Shown: one piece after another, positions 34,981 through 43,633 of the stretch | How positions within the stretch are numbered: position 1 is the first letter of the stretch | How the letters are laid out: each line of letters starts with the position of its first letter | DNA from: Bacteroidetes bacterium HGW-Bacteroidetes-8 | Lineage (GTDB): Bacteria > Bacteroidota > Bacteroidia > Bacteroidales > UBA932 | Length of the DNA stretch: 64,000 nucleotides | Assembly: GCA_002840895.1 (NCBI GenBank) | Contig: PHCZ01000005.1 | Coordinates: 27,618 to 91,617 of the forward strand | Direction: 5' to 3' | Program-made: the position numbers and the translations under genes | The notes under the pieces: model-generated | Database searches by the model: none | The model's input: the letters and a program-made list of their open reading frames with translations, nothing else | Told to the model about the DNA's origin: nothing

Positions 34981-36249
34981 TACCAATCCAACAATCATAT
35001 TAATCGCCTTAGATTTAACAAAACTGCTCTTGCTCTCTGCAAGTAGTGGCAGTGCGGTATGTCCGTCCTGAACGATTGAGCTGGCAAGCAGCACACTAAA
35101 CGGAATGAATCCCCCTGCAAACAGAGTAATGAAAACCATATGAGGTCCCGATTCGGGAATAATCCCTATTAAAACTGCAAGAAGAATCATAATGAATATA
35201 TTCTGAGCGATCCACTCCTCTATATGTAAAAACTGCATACCGAAGTGAATTACCAGAAGAACACCGAATGTCCATAGGAAGATTGATTTAAGGTGTTTTT
35301 TAACAACGTGATTCCATAGGTGCTCCTTAATAAAGTGCTCATTGGCCTTAGCTGTTAACAGAAGGGTAAGAAGACTCACTCCCGCAAAAATAAGATTGAG
35401 CCACCTCTCATTTAATATATCAAAGCTTCCGTGGTTATGACTATCAATTACACTGTGGTCGTGATTATGAGCCTCTTCTGCAGGATTGTGATCTGTGCAG
35501 CTCTCGTCGTGCTTATGCTCTTGCTCTTGCTCTTGCATCTCGTCCTGAATGCAACTCTTTTGGTCTGCCGGAGTGTTTTGTGAATCGTGTTGATGTGATT
35601 CTTGAGCAGTGTGATTATGAGCAACTATTTGACTATCAGTTGAGATATGATTATCTGCAACCCCGTGATTGTGGTCGTGCTCAAGGATTCCAGCTACAAC
35701 TGCTAAGATAAAGATGGCAATACCTCCCATAATAAGTAGCCTCTCCCTTGATACCTTTTTAAAGTTATCTCTAATTTTCGCTCCAAATATTGGAGCGTTT
35801 GTAACCTTTTTTTCTGAGCAACAGCTATCGTGGAGAGCATAATGCTCCGGTTCAAATGGTGCAACCTCTTTTTTGTAGAATTTATCCACAACAATACCTA
35901 CAGTTACCCCAATTATAAATAGAATTATAAATAATATGATTGCAGTTTTTGGAATCAGGGCCATTAGAATGAATGCTTCATCTCCGGACGAAGCTATCAT
36001 CATAGCAACAAGGGCCCCGAAACTAAGGAGCTTGTGTGTAAACAGCGAGACAACTGCAAAACCTCCTATGCATCCGGGAACCAATCCAAGCAGTGCTGCA
36101 AGTAAAACCTGCTTTTTGGGAGATTTTTTAAGCTTTTCAAAACTCTTTCCGTGAGAGTGTATGTTAATATACTCTATAAGCAGCATCATTATCATCACAA
36201 GGCCTGTGATTAACACGCTGTTTTTTAGTGCCTCCAGTAGTGGTGTCAT
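34948..36249 (-). CDS. Putative 10-TM heavy-metal exporter (ArsP_2-like) with His-rich loop
   Basis: A 433-residue membrane protein resembling the 'putative 10TM heavy-metal exporter' family (ArsP_2). About five helices (residues 10-180) and a second set of about five (about 285-433) flank a loop of roughly 100 residues (about 190-280) packed with histidine, Asp and Glu (HDHNHG, HNHTAQESHQHD, HKHDESC, HNHDHS), plus a CC pair near residue 144; these look like metal-binding sites. The membrane parts contain glycine-proline helices (GLVPGCIGGF, GIIPESGPHMVF) that face each other in the family's internal repeat. It overlaps meaB by four bases. Metal not known; Mn, Zn, Ni or As are all possible. 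Confidence 0.72.
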   Translation of the reverse strand: MTPLLEALKNSVLITGLVMIMMLLIEYINIHSHGKSFEKLKKSPKKQVLLAALLGLVPGCIGGFAVVSLFTHKLLSFGALVAMMIASSGDEAFILMALIPKTAIILFIILFIIGVTVGIVVDKFYKKEVAPFEPEHYALHDSCCSEKKVTNAPIFGAKIRDNFKKVSRERLLIMGGIAIFILAVVAGILEHDHNHGVADNHISTDSQIVAHNHTAQESHQHDSQNTPADQKSCIQDEMQEQEQEHKHDESCTDHNPAEEAHNHDHSVIDSHNHGSFDILNERWLNLIFAGVSLLTLLLTAKANEHFIKEHLWNHVVKKHLKSIFLWTFGVLLVIHFGMQFLHIEEWIAQNIFIMILLAVLIGIIPESGPHMVFITLFAGGFIPFSVLLASSIVQDGHTALPLLAESKSSFVKSKAINMIVGLVVGVLLHLFGL

Positions 36250-37331
36250 AAATTTTTGTTTAATTTAATTAATTCTGATGCTGCTGCAAAAGAGCTTATC
36301 TCGCCATTTAGGACCTTATCTTCGTACACCTTAAGGTGTTTTTTTATCGCAGGATTTTCAAAGAATCTGTTTTTTAACTCCTCCTGAATCGCTTCGTACA
36401 TCCAGAATCTGGATTGCTCTCTTCTATTATGAAGGTAGTATCCGTTACTCTGTGTATGAGTAAAGTAGTCTAAAATAATTTTAAGAACCTCTTCAAGTCC
36501 CTCTTTAGTTACAGCAGATGTTGTAACAGCCGTGGGTATCCATCCCGACTTTGCGGGAGGAAAGAGATGAAGCGCATTTGAGTAGAGGGCTTTTGCAAGA
36601 GTTGCTTTATTTATGTTGCTGCCATCAGATTTCGTTATTGCAATAAGGTCACTCATCTCCATAATACCTCGTTTTATCCCCTGAAGTTCGTCACCTGCAC
36701 CTGCAAGCATAAGCAGAAGAAAGAAGTCACTCATAGAGTGAACTGCTGTCTCCGACTGTCCTACTCCAACTGTTTCAATAAATATTACATCAAAACCTGC
36801 TGCTTCGCAAAGAATGATACTCTCTCTGGTTTTTCTTGCAACACCACCCAGTGAGCCGCTGCTTGGAGAGGGCCTTATAAAGGCATTTTTATCGTTACAT
36901 AGTGTCTCCATTCTGGTCTTATCTCCAAGAATACTACCCTTTGTTTTCTCACTACTAGGGTCTATCGCCAGAACGGCAAGTTTGTGTCCCCTACTTGTAA
37001 GTAATCCGCCAAAAGCCTCGATAAATGTGCTTTTACCTGCACCGGGCACACCTGTAATACCAATTCTCATAGATTTTACAACGTGAGGTAGAGATCTTGC
37101 AACAACTCTCTGAGCTACTGCTCTGTGATCTGCCCTGGAGCTCTCAATAAGCGTGATTGCCTGACTAAGTATAGTTGTGTTTCCTTCGAGAATGCCATTT
37201 ATATACTCATCCTCCGAGAGGATTCCTGCTCTCTTTTTTTTGTAGAAATTACCAATATAGGGATTAACAACGGGAGGTTGTTCTACTCCTTTATTAACCT
37301 GAAGTGCACTCTCAAATTTGTTATCCTGCAT
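36246..37331 (-). CDS. meaB: Methylmalonyl-CoA mutase-associated GTPase MeaB
   Basis: MeaB is the G-protein chaperone that loads and protects the B12-dependent methylmalonyl-CoA mutase, central to propionate formation in Bacteroidales. The 361 residues show Walker A GVPGAGKST (about 94-102), the DPSSEKTKGSILGDKTRM switch region (about 126-143), the FIETVGVGQSE motif (about 184-194) and TKSD for guanine specificity (about 231-234). The C-terminal helices mediate dimerisation. The mutase genes are not in the window. Overlaps the downstream exporter start by four bases and follows the DUF1573 gene by eight. Confidence 0.94.
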   Translation of the reverse strand: MQDNKFESALQVNKGVEQPPVVNPYIGNFYKKKRAGILSEDEYINGILEGNTTILSQAITLIESSRADHRAVAQRVVARSLPHVVKSMRIGITGVPGAGKSTFIEAFGGLLTSRGHKLAVLAIDPSSEKTKGSILGDKTRMETLCNDKNAFIRPSPSSGSLGGVARKTRESIILCEAAGFDVIFIETVGVGQSETAVHSMSDFFLLLMLAGAGDELQGIKRGIMEMSDLIAITKSDGSNINKATLAKALYSNALHLFPPAKSGWIPTAVTTSAVTKEGLEEVLKIILDYFTHTQSNGYYLHNRREQSRFWMYEAIQEELKNRFFENPAIKKHLKVYEDKVLNGEISSFAAASELIKLNKNL

Positions 37332-37339
37332 TATTGATA

Positions 37340-38425
37340 CTATTTTACAACATTACCGGTTATAATGAGGTTTATAACTGGTCTGGATGGTGAGTTGGTT
37401 ATCAGTGATAGGATATGCCCCTTCTCACCCGCCTCCTGAGAAGTGTCAATCTTAACTTCTATGACACCTGTTTCTCCCGGGGCAATTTTTGATGGGTTCT
37501 TTGCAGAGATTTTCTTATCTCCTGTATCTATCTTATGGATGAGAAGATCTCTCCTCCCAAGGTTTCTTATTTTGAATGTTGTTGTGACTTGTGTCCCGGC
37601 TTTCACCTTACCATAATCAAACGAACTGGAGTTTGCCATAGGTAGTGGGGCGTTGTCGGTCTGCTCTTTAGTAAGGGCTGAGAAGTTGTCTCTTATGCTT
37701 GCAAAAACACGCAACCTTTTGGAGGGAAACTCCTTGCCATTTACAATTACTGTGCTGCTATACTCAGTATCTCCCCAGTTGAGATCTTCATTTGTGTTTA
37801 ACGTCACTTTTAGCTGAGCTTTAGATCCCGGTGCTATTTTGGAAGGAGATAATTCAAATGAGAGCCCCTTAGATGCATTTGTAAAACCTACCTGAATCTC
37901 TTTGGATGAGGTATTTGCTACTTCAACTAATTCGTATTTGACATCTCCCTGAGCAACATTGTCTAAATCTATTATTGCGCTTCGAAGAGAGAGGCCTCCG
38001 AAACTCTCCGGGAAGAGCTCCTTTAGGGATTTTGGTTTGTCGTGAACAACCCCTTTGATTCTAAGTACTCTAGGCCTAGCTTCTCCTGTTATATATACTG
38101 TAAGCGATTTGTCGAAAGGGTAGGGGCCCTGGTCGTTAAGAAAGGTAACCTTTAGCGTACCTGTTTTACCCGGCAGAACCGGACTCTTTGTCCACTCAGG
38201 GGTGGTGCAACCGCAAGAAGATATTACAGTCTGAATCACGACAGGCTGAGTGCTTATATTCTTAAAAGTGAATGTGTGGGTGTGTTTGCCGGACTTTAGC
38301 ATAATATCTCCAAAGTCGTGAACCATTTTATCGAACTCCAGAGTTTGCGCCCTGCTTTTGGTTGCTGTAAAGCAGATGAGCATCAGTGCAACAGCCAGAG
38401 TTAATGGGAATATAGAGCTTCTCAT
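37340..38425 (-). CDS. DUF1573 repeat protein, exported
   Basis: A 361-residue exported protein with a signal peptide (MRSSIFPLTLAVALMLICF.., cleaved after about residue 26, SRA-Q). It has an N-terminal DUF1573 domain (FDKMVHDFGDI.., SSCGCTTPEW, about residues 30-120), an Ig-like middle domain and a last DUF1573-like repeat (FDYGKVKAGTQV..NLGRRDLLI, about 270-361). DUF1573 is abundant in Bacteroidota, with no known function. An upstream ATG (38467) would lie before the transcript start predicted from the TATCTTTG box at 38457-38464 and spoil the signal peptide, so 38425 is chosen. First gene of an operon with meaB and the exporter. Confidence 0.82.
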   Translation of the reverse strand: MRSSIFPLTLAVALMLICFTATKSRAQTLEFDKMVHDFGDIMLKSGKHTHTFTFKNISTQPVVIQTVISSCGCTTPEWTKSPVLPGKTGTLKVTFLNDQGPYPFDKSLTVYITGEARPRVLRIKGVVHDKPKSLKELFPESFGGLSLRSAIIDLDNVAQGDVKYELVEVANTSSKEIQVGFTNASKGLSFELSPSKIAPGSKAQLKVTLNTNEDLNWGDTEYSSTVIVNGKEFPSKRLRVFASIRDNFSALTKEQTDNAPLPMANSSSFDYGKVKAGTQVTTTFKIRNLGRRDLLIHKIDTGDKKISAKNPSKIAPGETGVIEVKIDTSQEAGEKGHILSLITNSPSRPVINLIITGNVVK

Positions 38426-38456
38426 ATAAAGAGTTATTTTTTTAATGTTGTCCCTA

Positions 38457-38464
38457 CAAAGATA
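38457..38464 (-). promoter_or_regulatory. -7 box of the DUF1573-meaB-exporter operon
   Basis: The complement of 38457-38464 reads TATCTTTG. The predicted start near 38453 is 28 bases before the ATG at 38425 and supports that start over 38467. The nearest upstream -33-like box is 24 bases away, longer than usual. Confidence 0.4.
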
Positions 38465-38473
38465 CAATTTGTA

Positions 38474-38504
38474 TTTGTTCTATTAAACCAAATTCATATC
38501 TTTG
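38474..38504 (+). promoter_or_regulatory. Bacteroidota promoter of the small ferredoxin gene
   Basis: TTTG (38474-38477), 19 bases, TATCTTTG (38497-38504): a complete consensus match. Start near 38508, 29 bases before the ATG at 38537. It is back to back with the DUF1573 promoter. Confidence 0.65.
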
Positions 38505-38536
38505 CAACAATCAAACCAATTTAAATAAAACAAAAA

Positions 38537-38704
38537 ATGGCTTACAAAATTTCTGAAGACTGCACTTCTTGCGGAACTTGCATTGACGAATGTCCGGTTG
38601 AGGCTATCTCTCCCGGTGATATCTATGTAATTGATCCTAATATATGTACCGATTGTGGTACTTGTGCAGATGTATGCCCGGTAAGTGCAATCAGTCCGGT
38701 GTAA
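38537..38704 (+). CDS. 2[4Fe-4S] ferredoxin, 55 residues
   Basis: A small clostridial-type ferredoxin of 55 residues with two classical motifs, CTSCGTCIDECP (residues 9-20) and CTDCGTCADVCP (37-48), and the typical MAYKISEDC start. It carries electrons at low potential, the natural partner of pyruvate:ferredoxin oxidoreductase and of the bifurcating HydABC hydrogenase found in the same window. It has a full promoter and a strong terminator of its own, so it is monocistronic, and its acidic, compact composition fits a highly expressed soluble carrier. Confidence 0.95.
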   Translation: MAYKISEDCTSCGTCIDECPVEAISPGDIYVIDPNICTDCGTCADVCPVSAISPV

Positions 38705-38721
38705 TTTATTACCAATAAAAT

Positions 38722-38756
38722 AAGGGTGTGCAAAATTTTGTACACCCTTTTTTATT
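38722..38756 (+). terminator. Rho-independent terminator of the ferredoxin gene
   Basis: AAGGGTGT (38722-38729) pairs with ACACCCTT (38742-38749), and the CAAAATTTTG interior can pair too. A run of T residues follows (38747-38753). Confidence 0.85.
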
Positions 38757-38789
38757 TCGGGAGGTTGTGTAATATACTCTGATTATTAA

Positions 38790-38972
38790 TTATTTATTGA
38801 TTTCTGAATCCAGAATCTCCTGAATATCATCTACACATCCACCACATATTGTACCAGCACCCGTTGCATCACCAATCTGTTCGACTGTTTTGCACCCCTG
38901 CTCTTTAATGGCTTTAACGATTTCACTTTTATAGACTTCGTTGCAGTTGCAAATTATAACATCTCCGCTCAT
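38790..38972 (-). CDS. BFD-like [2Fe-2S] protein
   Basis: A 60-residue protein of the bacterioferritin-associated ferredoxin (BFD) type. Four cysteines in the BFD pattern bind one [2Fe-2S] cluster: CNCNE (Cys8 and Cys10) and CGGCVDD (Cys43, Cys46), following the GAGTICGGC turn. The same fold occurs as a domain in nitrite reductases and NifU, but here it stands alone. It could release iron from a ferritin or pass electrons. A -7 box is 60 bases upstream. No ferritin gene is adjacent. Confidence 0.82.
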   Translation of the reverse strand: MSGDVIICNCNEVYKSEIVKAIKEQGCKTVEQIGDATGAGTICGGCVDDIQEILDSEINK

Positions 38973-39031
38973 ACTTTTTATCCTTTATTCTTGTTTCTAA
39001 TTTATAAGTTTTGCTTTTTATAAACTAATAA

Positions 39032-39039
39032 CAAACGTA
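39032..39039 (-). promoter_or_regulatory. -7 box of the BFD-like gene
   Basis: The complement of 39032-39039 reads TACGTTTG (TAnnTTTG), about 60 bases before the ATG at 38972. No -33 box was found. Confidence 0.3.
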
Positions 39040-39074
39040 TATAAATTTTGTTGTGAAGTGGTTTAAACTCTTTT

Positions 39075-40325
39075 CTACTCCAATGTAAAGAAAAAAGTGG
39101 CCCCTTGTCCGGACTCAGATTCAGCCCATATTTCACCACCGTGTTTTTCAATTATTCGTTTTACAGTGGAGAGACCAACTCCGGTCCCACTGTACTCAAC
39201 TCCTGAATGGAGCCTTACAAATGGTTGGAATAACTTATCTGCCTTAGACATCTCAAAGCCGGCTCCGTTATCCTTTACAAAGAAGAGATCTTTTCCGAAG
39301 TACTCTTTTTTACCGAAATGAATTTCCGGGTTTTCGGTTTTAGAGCTGTATTTCAATGCATTTCCGATAAGATTATCCAGAACTACTCTCATTAGTTTAT
39401 TATCTGCACGTGCCTTAAGGTTAGATTCAATTGTTACAACAGGTTTACTGGCCGGATATCTGAGTAAAATGCCTCCCAGTATATCATTTGCTATATCGCT
39501 GAGATTCAGCTCTTCCTCCTTGAGATCCAATCTGCCGGATTGGGAGAAGGCCAGAAGGTCTTTTATAAGTTGGGTCATTTCTAGGGCAGACTCCAGGATG
39601 TATTTAACATACCCTCTCTCCTCTTCACTAACCGTACTCTCAGGATTGTCAATAATGGCACTTGTAAACCCAATTATCACAGCAAGTGGAGATTTTAGGT
39701 CGTGAGATACTGTGCGGGAGAAAGCGTCCAGATCTTCGTTTGCCTGCAGGAGACTTCTGTTTGTCTCTTCCAGCTTCATCTTGATGGAGGTCAACTCTTC
39801 ATTCCTCTGAATAGCAGTATCATATACCGATACTAAAAGATCCAATATCTGCCTTCTTCCGGATGTTATTTTAAACTCCTCTCCACGGTATCTGAGATTG
39901 ATAGGTTCTGCTTTTAAACTTATAACCCCCTCCTCGATTTGACTCCTGTTGTTGATGAGGTGCTCAATTCTGGAGAGCAGATACTTCTCGTCATAAGGTT
40001 TTGTAATAAAATTATCTGCACCTGCCTGAAGCCCTCTTATTATGTCGTTTGGATCCTGTAATGAGGTGAGCAAGATAACCGGAATTGTACTGGTAGAAGA
40101 GTTCTCCTTAACCTGTCTGCACAACTGATACCCATCTATTCCGGGCATTATAATATCGCTTATTATAAGAGAGGGTACTCTCTTTCCTATGTAGATCAAA
40201 GCCTCCTCTGCTGTAGAGAAGATTCGGTAATCGAATTGGTGTTTCTTAAAGAAGTACTCTAGCCTTTTTGCCTGCACCAAAGAGTCCTCAACAGCCAGAA
40301 TATACCCATTTACTAATTCATTCAT
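39075..40325 (-). CDS. Receiver-histidine kinase hybrid, output protein of the chemosensory operon
   Basis: A 416-residue cytoplasmic protein: N-terminal receiver domain (about residues 6-125; acidic pocket ED at 13-14, phosphoacceptor Asp57 in ISDIIMPG, Lys109 in TKPYD), a helical linker (about 165-200), a HisKA dimerisation domain with His208 in TVSHDLKSPL and a HATPase_c domain (about 315-416; N-box DNLIGNALKYSS, DNGAGF, GTGVGLSTVK). No membrane segment, so its input is phosphorylation of the receiver. It is last in the seven-gene che operon, four bases after cheB, the position that wspR occupies in the Pseudomonas Wsp operon. Its own phosphotransfer partner is not in the operon. Confidence 0.9.
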   Translation of the reverse strand: MNELVNGYILAVEDSLVQAKRLEYFFKKHQFDYRIFSTAEEALIYIGKRVPSLIISDIIMPGIDGYQLCRQVKENSSTSTIPVILLTSLQDPNDIIRGLQAGADNFITKPYDEKYLLSRIEHLINNRSQIEEGVISLKAEPINLRYRGEEFKITSGRRQILDLLVSVYDTAIQRNEELTSIKMKLEETNRSLLQANEDLDAFSRTVSHDLKSPLAVIIGFTSAIIDNPESTVSEEERGYVKYILESALEMTQLIKDLLAFSQSGRLDLKEEELNLSDIANDILGGILLRYPASKPVVTIESNLKARADNKLMRVVLDNLIGNALKYSSKTENPEIHFGKKEYFGKDLFFVKDNGAGFEMSKADKLFQPFVRLHSGVEYSGTGVGLSTVKRIIEKHGGEIWAESESGQGATFFFTLE

Positions 40326-40329
40326 TATT

Positions 40330-41445
40330 TTATGATCTATTTTTATTTAGTATATTATTTATCTCTTTTGCAATATCTTCTGGAGAGAGTACCCGGCAAG
40401 CTGCTCCAAGTTTCACGGCCTCTTTTGGCATTCCGTAAACCAGTGATGACTCTTCGTTCTGAGCAAAGGTGTAACACCCCGATTCACTTAGATTTTTCAG
40501 GCCATCTGCTCCGTCTCTTCCCATACCTGAGAGAAGTATTGCAATGCTCTCCTTTCCGCATACCTCGTTTATACTGTCAAAGAGCACATCAACTGACGGA
40601 ACGTGACCATTTGACTTTTTTATGTCGGAGAATGAAATTGTGAAGCTCTTTTCTATTCGCATATGTCTCTCTCCCGGAGCGATATAGACAGTTTTATCCT
40701 CCAGTAATTCACCTTTTGAGGCTACTTTTACCCTGCGATTTGAATAGTTGTTAAGCCAAGAAGCAAACCCTTCAATAAAATGAGGGTCAATATGTTGAAC
40801 AATAACAACAGGAGCTGCAACCTCTAAACTTAAGTTACTAAGCAATATTTTCAGACTCTCAGGGCCTCCGGCAGAAGCTCCGATTGCAATTAATTTTACA
40901 CTCTTAGGAGGCATACACTTGATTTTTGGCCTATAAGTCGATACCTCTTCTGAGTTGTTTATTAAGATTGAGTTTGTGTAACTACTTCCATTAGAACGGT
41001 TAATCCTCTTCACAACTTTTATCTCAGACATAATTCTGAGGGTGTTTCTGTATTTAGACGCCTCCTTGGTATAGTTAGAATCAGAAGGTCCTGCAGGTTT
41101 TGGCAGAATATAAACAGCTCCCGCATCAAGCTCTTTTATTGCAAGATCTGTGTCACTTGTCTGGTAAACATTGCTAACAATTACAATTGGAACAGGATTT
41201 GACTGCATAATCATTTTGGTCGCCTCAATGCCATCCATTACCGGCATAAAAATATCCATACTGATAATATCGGGTTTATAAAGTGTGGCGTATTTGATTG
41301 CTTCAAGTCCATTACTTGCAACGGCAACTACTTCAAATTCATCATTCTCACTTAGTATCCCTCTTAAGATTTTCTGATATAAGGGAGAGTCCTCAACTAT
41401 AAGAACCCTAATTGGTCTGCCGGTGTTAAGATCATTTCGGGACAT
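40330..41445 (-). CDS. cheB: Chemoreceptor glutamate methylesterase CheB
   Basis: Removes methyl groups from receptor glutamates and so resets the signalling array. The 371 residues have a receiver domain (about 12-130; Asp64 in SMDIFMPVMDG, Lys116 in LPKPAG), a linker of about 50 residues and the methylesterase domain (about 183-370) with the catalytic triad Ser191 (GASAGGPESL), His218 (VQHIDPHF) and Asp311 (SGMGRDGADGL). Full length, nothing missing. It follows cheA by ten bases and precedes the receiver-kinase gene by four. Confidence 0.94.
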   Translation of the reverse strand: MSRNDLNTGRPIRVLIVEDSPLYQKILRGILSENDEFEVVAVASNGLEAIKYATLYKPDIISMDIFMPVMDGIEATKMIMQSNPVPIVIVSNVYQTSDTDLAIKELDAGAVYILPKPAGPSDSNYTKEASKYRNTLRIMSEIKVVKRINRSNGSSYTNSILINNSEEVSTYRPKIKCMPPKSVKLIAIGASAGGPESLKILLSNLSLEVAAPVVIVQHIDPHFIEGFASWLNNYSNRRVKVASKGELLEDKTVYIAPGERHMRIEKSFTISFSDIKKSNGHVPSVDVLFDSINEVCGKESIAILLSGMGRDGADGLKNLSESGCYTFAQNEESSLVYGMPKEAVKLGAACRVLSPEDIAKEINNILNKNRS

Positions 41446-41455
41446 AAACTTTCTC

Positions 41456-43627
41456 TTATATAAACCTTTTTATTGTTTGAACCAGATTGCTCTTTTCAAA
41501 ATTGCTCTTAATTATGTAGGCATCTGCTCCCGCCTCCATTCCCATCTTCATATCGTTTTGTGTTTCGAGGGCAGTAACCAGAATAATAGGTATCTGTGGA
41601 CAAGCTTTTGACTCCCTAACCCTTTTTGTTAACTCGAATCCGTTCATCCTTGGCATCTCTATGTCTGATATGAGCAGGTCAAACTCTTCGTTTTCTAGTT
41701 TGTTATACCCATCAAGACCATCAACTGCTGTTGTAACCGAGTAACCGGCATTCTCTACGAAGTTTTTAAGCATTGTCCGAACAGTAATAGAGTCCTCTAC
41801 GATAAGGATTCTCTTTTCTCTCTCCTGTGTAAGAGGATTATTTTGCATAGATTGTTCGTGCTCAAAGAGCTCCGGATTTTCCGATGCGCTATCTATCACC
41901 TCACTTACATTTACAACGGGAATAACCTTACCGTTTTCTATAATGGTTACGCCTGCGATATTTCTAACGTACTGCAATTGAGGCCCCATATCTTTAACTA
42001 TGCCCTCGTACTCTCCGGCAATCTTATCTACAATAAATGCAATTCTTTTATTATTGCTTATAAGGATTACCAGCCTTATCACATCGCTTCTCCTGTTTAC
42101 CGAATCTGCTCTTTCAATACCCAGTACTTTCGAGAGTCTCACAACTCCAATGGTTTCACCGTTAATGCATTTAATGACGCTTTTATCTCCAATGTTTCCA
42201 ATTACATCGGGAGAGACTCTCACTGCTTTATCTAAATAGAGGGAAGGAATCATTAAAGGCATCCCCTCAGTTTCAATAAGTATGCCTCTGAAAGTAGAGA
42301 TTGTTTGAGGCAGGGTTATAGTAAATTTTGTCCCTTTACCTTTTTCTGTTGTTACATCTATTGAACCTCCAAGGATTGAAATCTTCTCGGCCACAATTGA
42401 CATTCCCAAGCCTCTGCCGGAGATATCTGTGACAAATTTTCTGGAAGATACTCCGGATTTGAAGATTAATGAGATTATCTCTTCCCCGGAAAGGGACTCT
42501 GTATTTGTTCCCAGAAGAAGTCCGTTCTTAACTGCTGAACCGAGTACACTCTCAAGATTTATACCGGCACCGTCGTCAGAGATGGTAATTCTTACCTTTC
42601 TATCAATGAGTTTTTCAATCCTGATATCAATTTTTCCCCTAATCTCCTTTCCAATTTCTACTCTCTCCTGAGGGGTCTCAATGCCGTGGTCTATACAGTT
42701 ACGGATGATATGGATCAGTGGATCTTTTAGCTCTTCTAGTATTCTTCTGTCTATCTCTGTCTCCTCACCTCTGATATTCAGAGCAATCTCTTTGGAGTAC
42801 TCTTTTGAGAGATCCCGTATCATCTTAGGGATAACCTTAAATAGGGTTGAGAAGTTGGCAAGAAGGGTCTCTCTTATGTTGATTATAAGGTCGTCAATCA
42901 TTCTGGAAGAGACAGACTGAAATGCTATAAGATCTTTTATTATTTTGTACAGTTCGTCGTCTTTATGTCTGATATAGATATTCTCCAGGCTCTTTCTGTA
43001 GTATTCCAGAGTCGTTTTAACGGCTATAAAATCTTCACTCTCAGATAGTATTTGGTGCAGATGGCCGGTAGGAATTCTTACTGAGTAAAGATCGTGACGC
43101 TCTGTCTCTTTTTCGTGTACATCACTCTCTGTTGTCTCTTCAATAATTATGTTTGCAACCGCTGTGGCATCAGTTGAGATCGACTCTTTCTGATCTTTGA
43201 ACTGCTGCAGGGAGAGTTTAAGTAGATACTCCAGATTTCTTATTGTAGCATTTGCACTTACTGATCCATTTTTCTCTCCATCATTAAGATTATCTATGAG
43301 GACCTTAAGAACGTCAATTGATTTGTGCATCGAATCCAGAAGCTGAGATGTGACTGCAATCTCTCCTTTCTTAAGATGGCCAAAAATTGTCTCCAGACAA
43401 GAGCACAACCTCTCAATTTCGTTTAGGTTTACAGCCCTTGCAGCACCCTTAAGACTGTGGGTGTTGCGATATATTCTCTCAATTATCTCCTGCTTTTTTT
43501 CTGCAGCGGAAACAAGTTCAAGATCTGTAAGTCCTTTTACAATAGATTCATAGTGCTCTATGGCTTCAACTTTGAAGTCATTCAGAAGCTCCTTTAGGAA
43601 ATTGTCATTTTCAAAGTTGTCGAGCAT
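41456..43627 (-). CDS. cheA: Hybrid chemotaxis kinase CheA-REC
   Basis: The 723-residue kinase has a P1/Hpt domain (about 5-110) with phosphoacceptor His57 (NTHSLKGAAR), no recognisable P2 (CheY-binding) domain, P3 dimerisation, P4 ATPase (about 270-450; NCIDHGIE, DDGAGIN, GRGLGMSIV), P5 CheW-like coupling (about 450-585) and a C-terminal receiver (about 605-723; Asp655 in LISDIEMP). The CheA-receiver fusion without P2 is typical of the Wsp (WspE) and Frz (FrzE) type systems. It is 6 bases after the receptor gene and 10 before cheB. The built-in receiver may act as phosphate sink or output. Confidence 0.94.
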   Translation of the reverse strand: MLDNFENDNFLKELLNDFKVEAIEHYESIVKGLTDLELVSAAEKKQEIIERIYRNTHSLKGAARAVNLNEIERLCSCLETIFGHLKKGEIAVTSQLLDSMHKSIDVLKVLIDNLNDGEKNGSVSANATIRNLEYLLKLSLQQFKDQKESISTDATAVANIIIEETTESDVHEKETERHDLYSVRIPTGHLHQILSESEDFIAVKTTLEYYRKSLENIYIRHKDDELYKIIKDLIAFQSVSSRMIDDLIINIRETLLANFSTLFKVIPKMIRDLSKEYSKEIALNIRGEETEIDRRILEELKDPLIHIIRNCIDHGIETPQERVEIGKEIRGKIDIRIEKLIDRKVRITISDDGAGINLESVLGSAVKNGLLLGTNTESLSGEEIISLIFKSGVSSRKFVTDISGRGLGMSIVAEKISILGGSIDVTTEKGKGTKFTITLPQTISTFRGILIETEGMPLMIPSLYLDKAVRVSPDVIGNIGDKSVIKCINGETIGVVRLSKVLGIERADSVNRRSDVIRLVILISNNKRIAFIVDKIAGEYEGIVKDMGPQLQYVRNIAGVTIIENGKVIPVVNVSEVIDSASENPELFEHEQSMQNNPLTQEREKRILIVEDSITVRTMLKNFVENAGYSVTTAVDGLDGYNKLENEEFDLLISDIEMPRMNGFELTKRVRESKACPQIPIILVTALETQNDMKMGMEAGADAYIIKSNFEKSNLVQTIKRFI

Positions 43628-43633
43628 AGAGAG

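Noticed and set aside
35882..35890. Single perfect DnaA box TTATCCACA
   Set aside because: A single copy inside the coding sequence of the metal exporter; not an origin.
38426..38467. Upstream ATG for the DUF1573 gene
   Set aside because: It lies before the transcript start predicted from the -7 box and would mask the signal peptide that starts at 38425.
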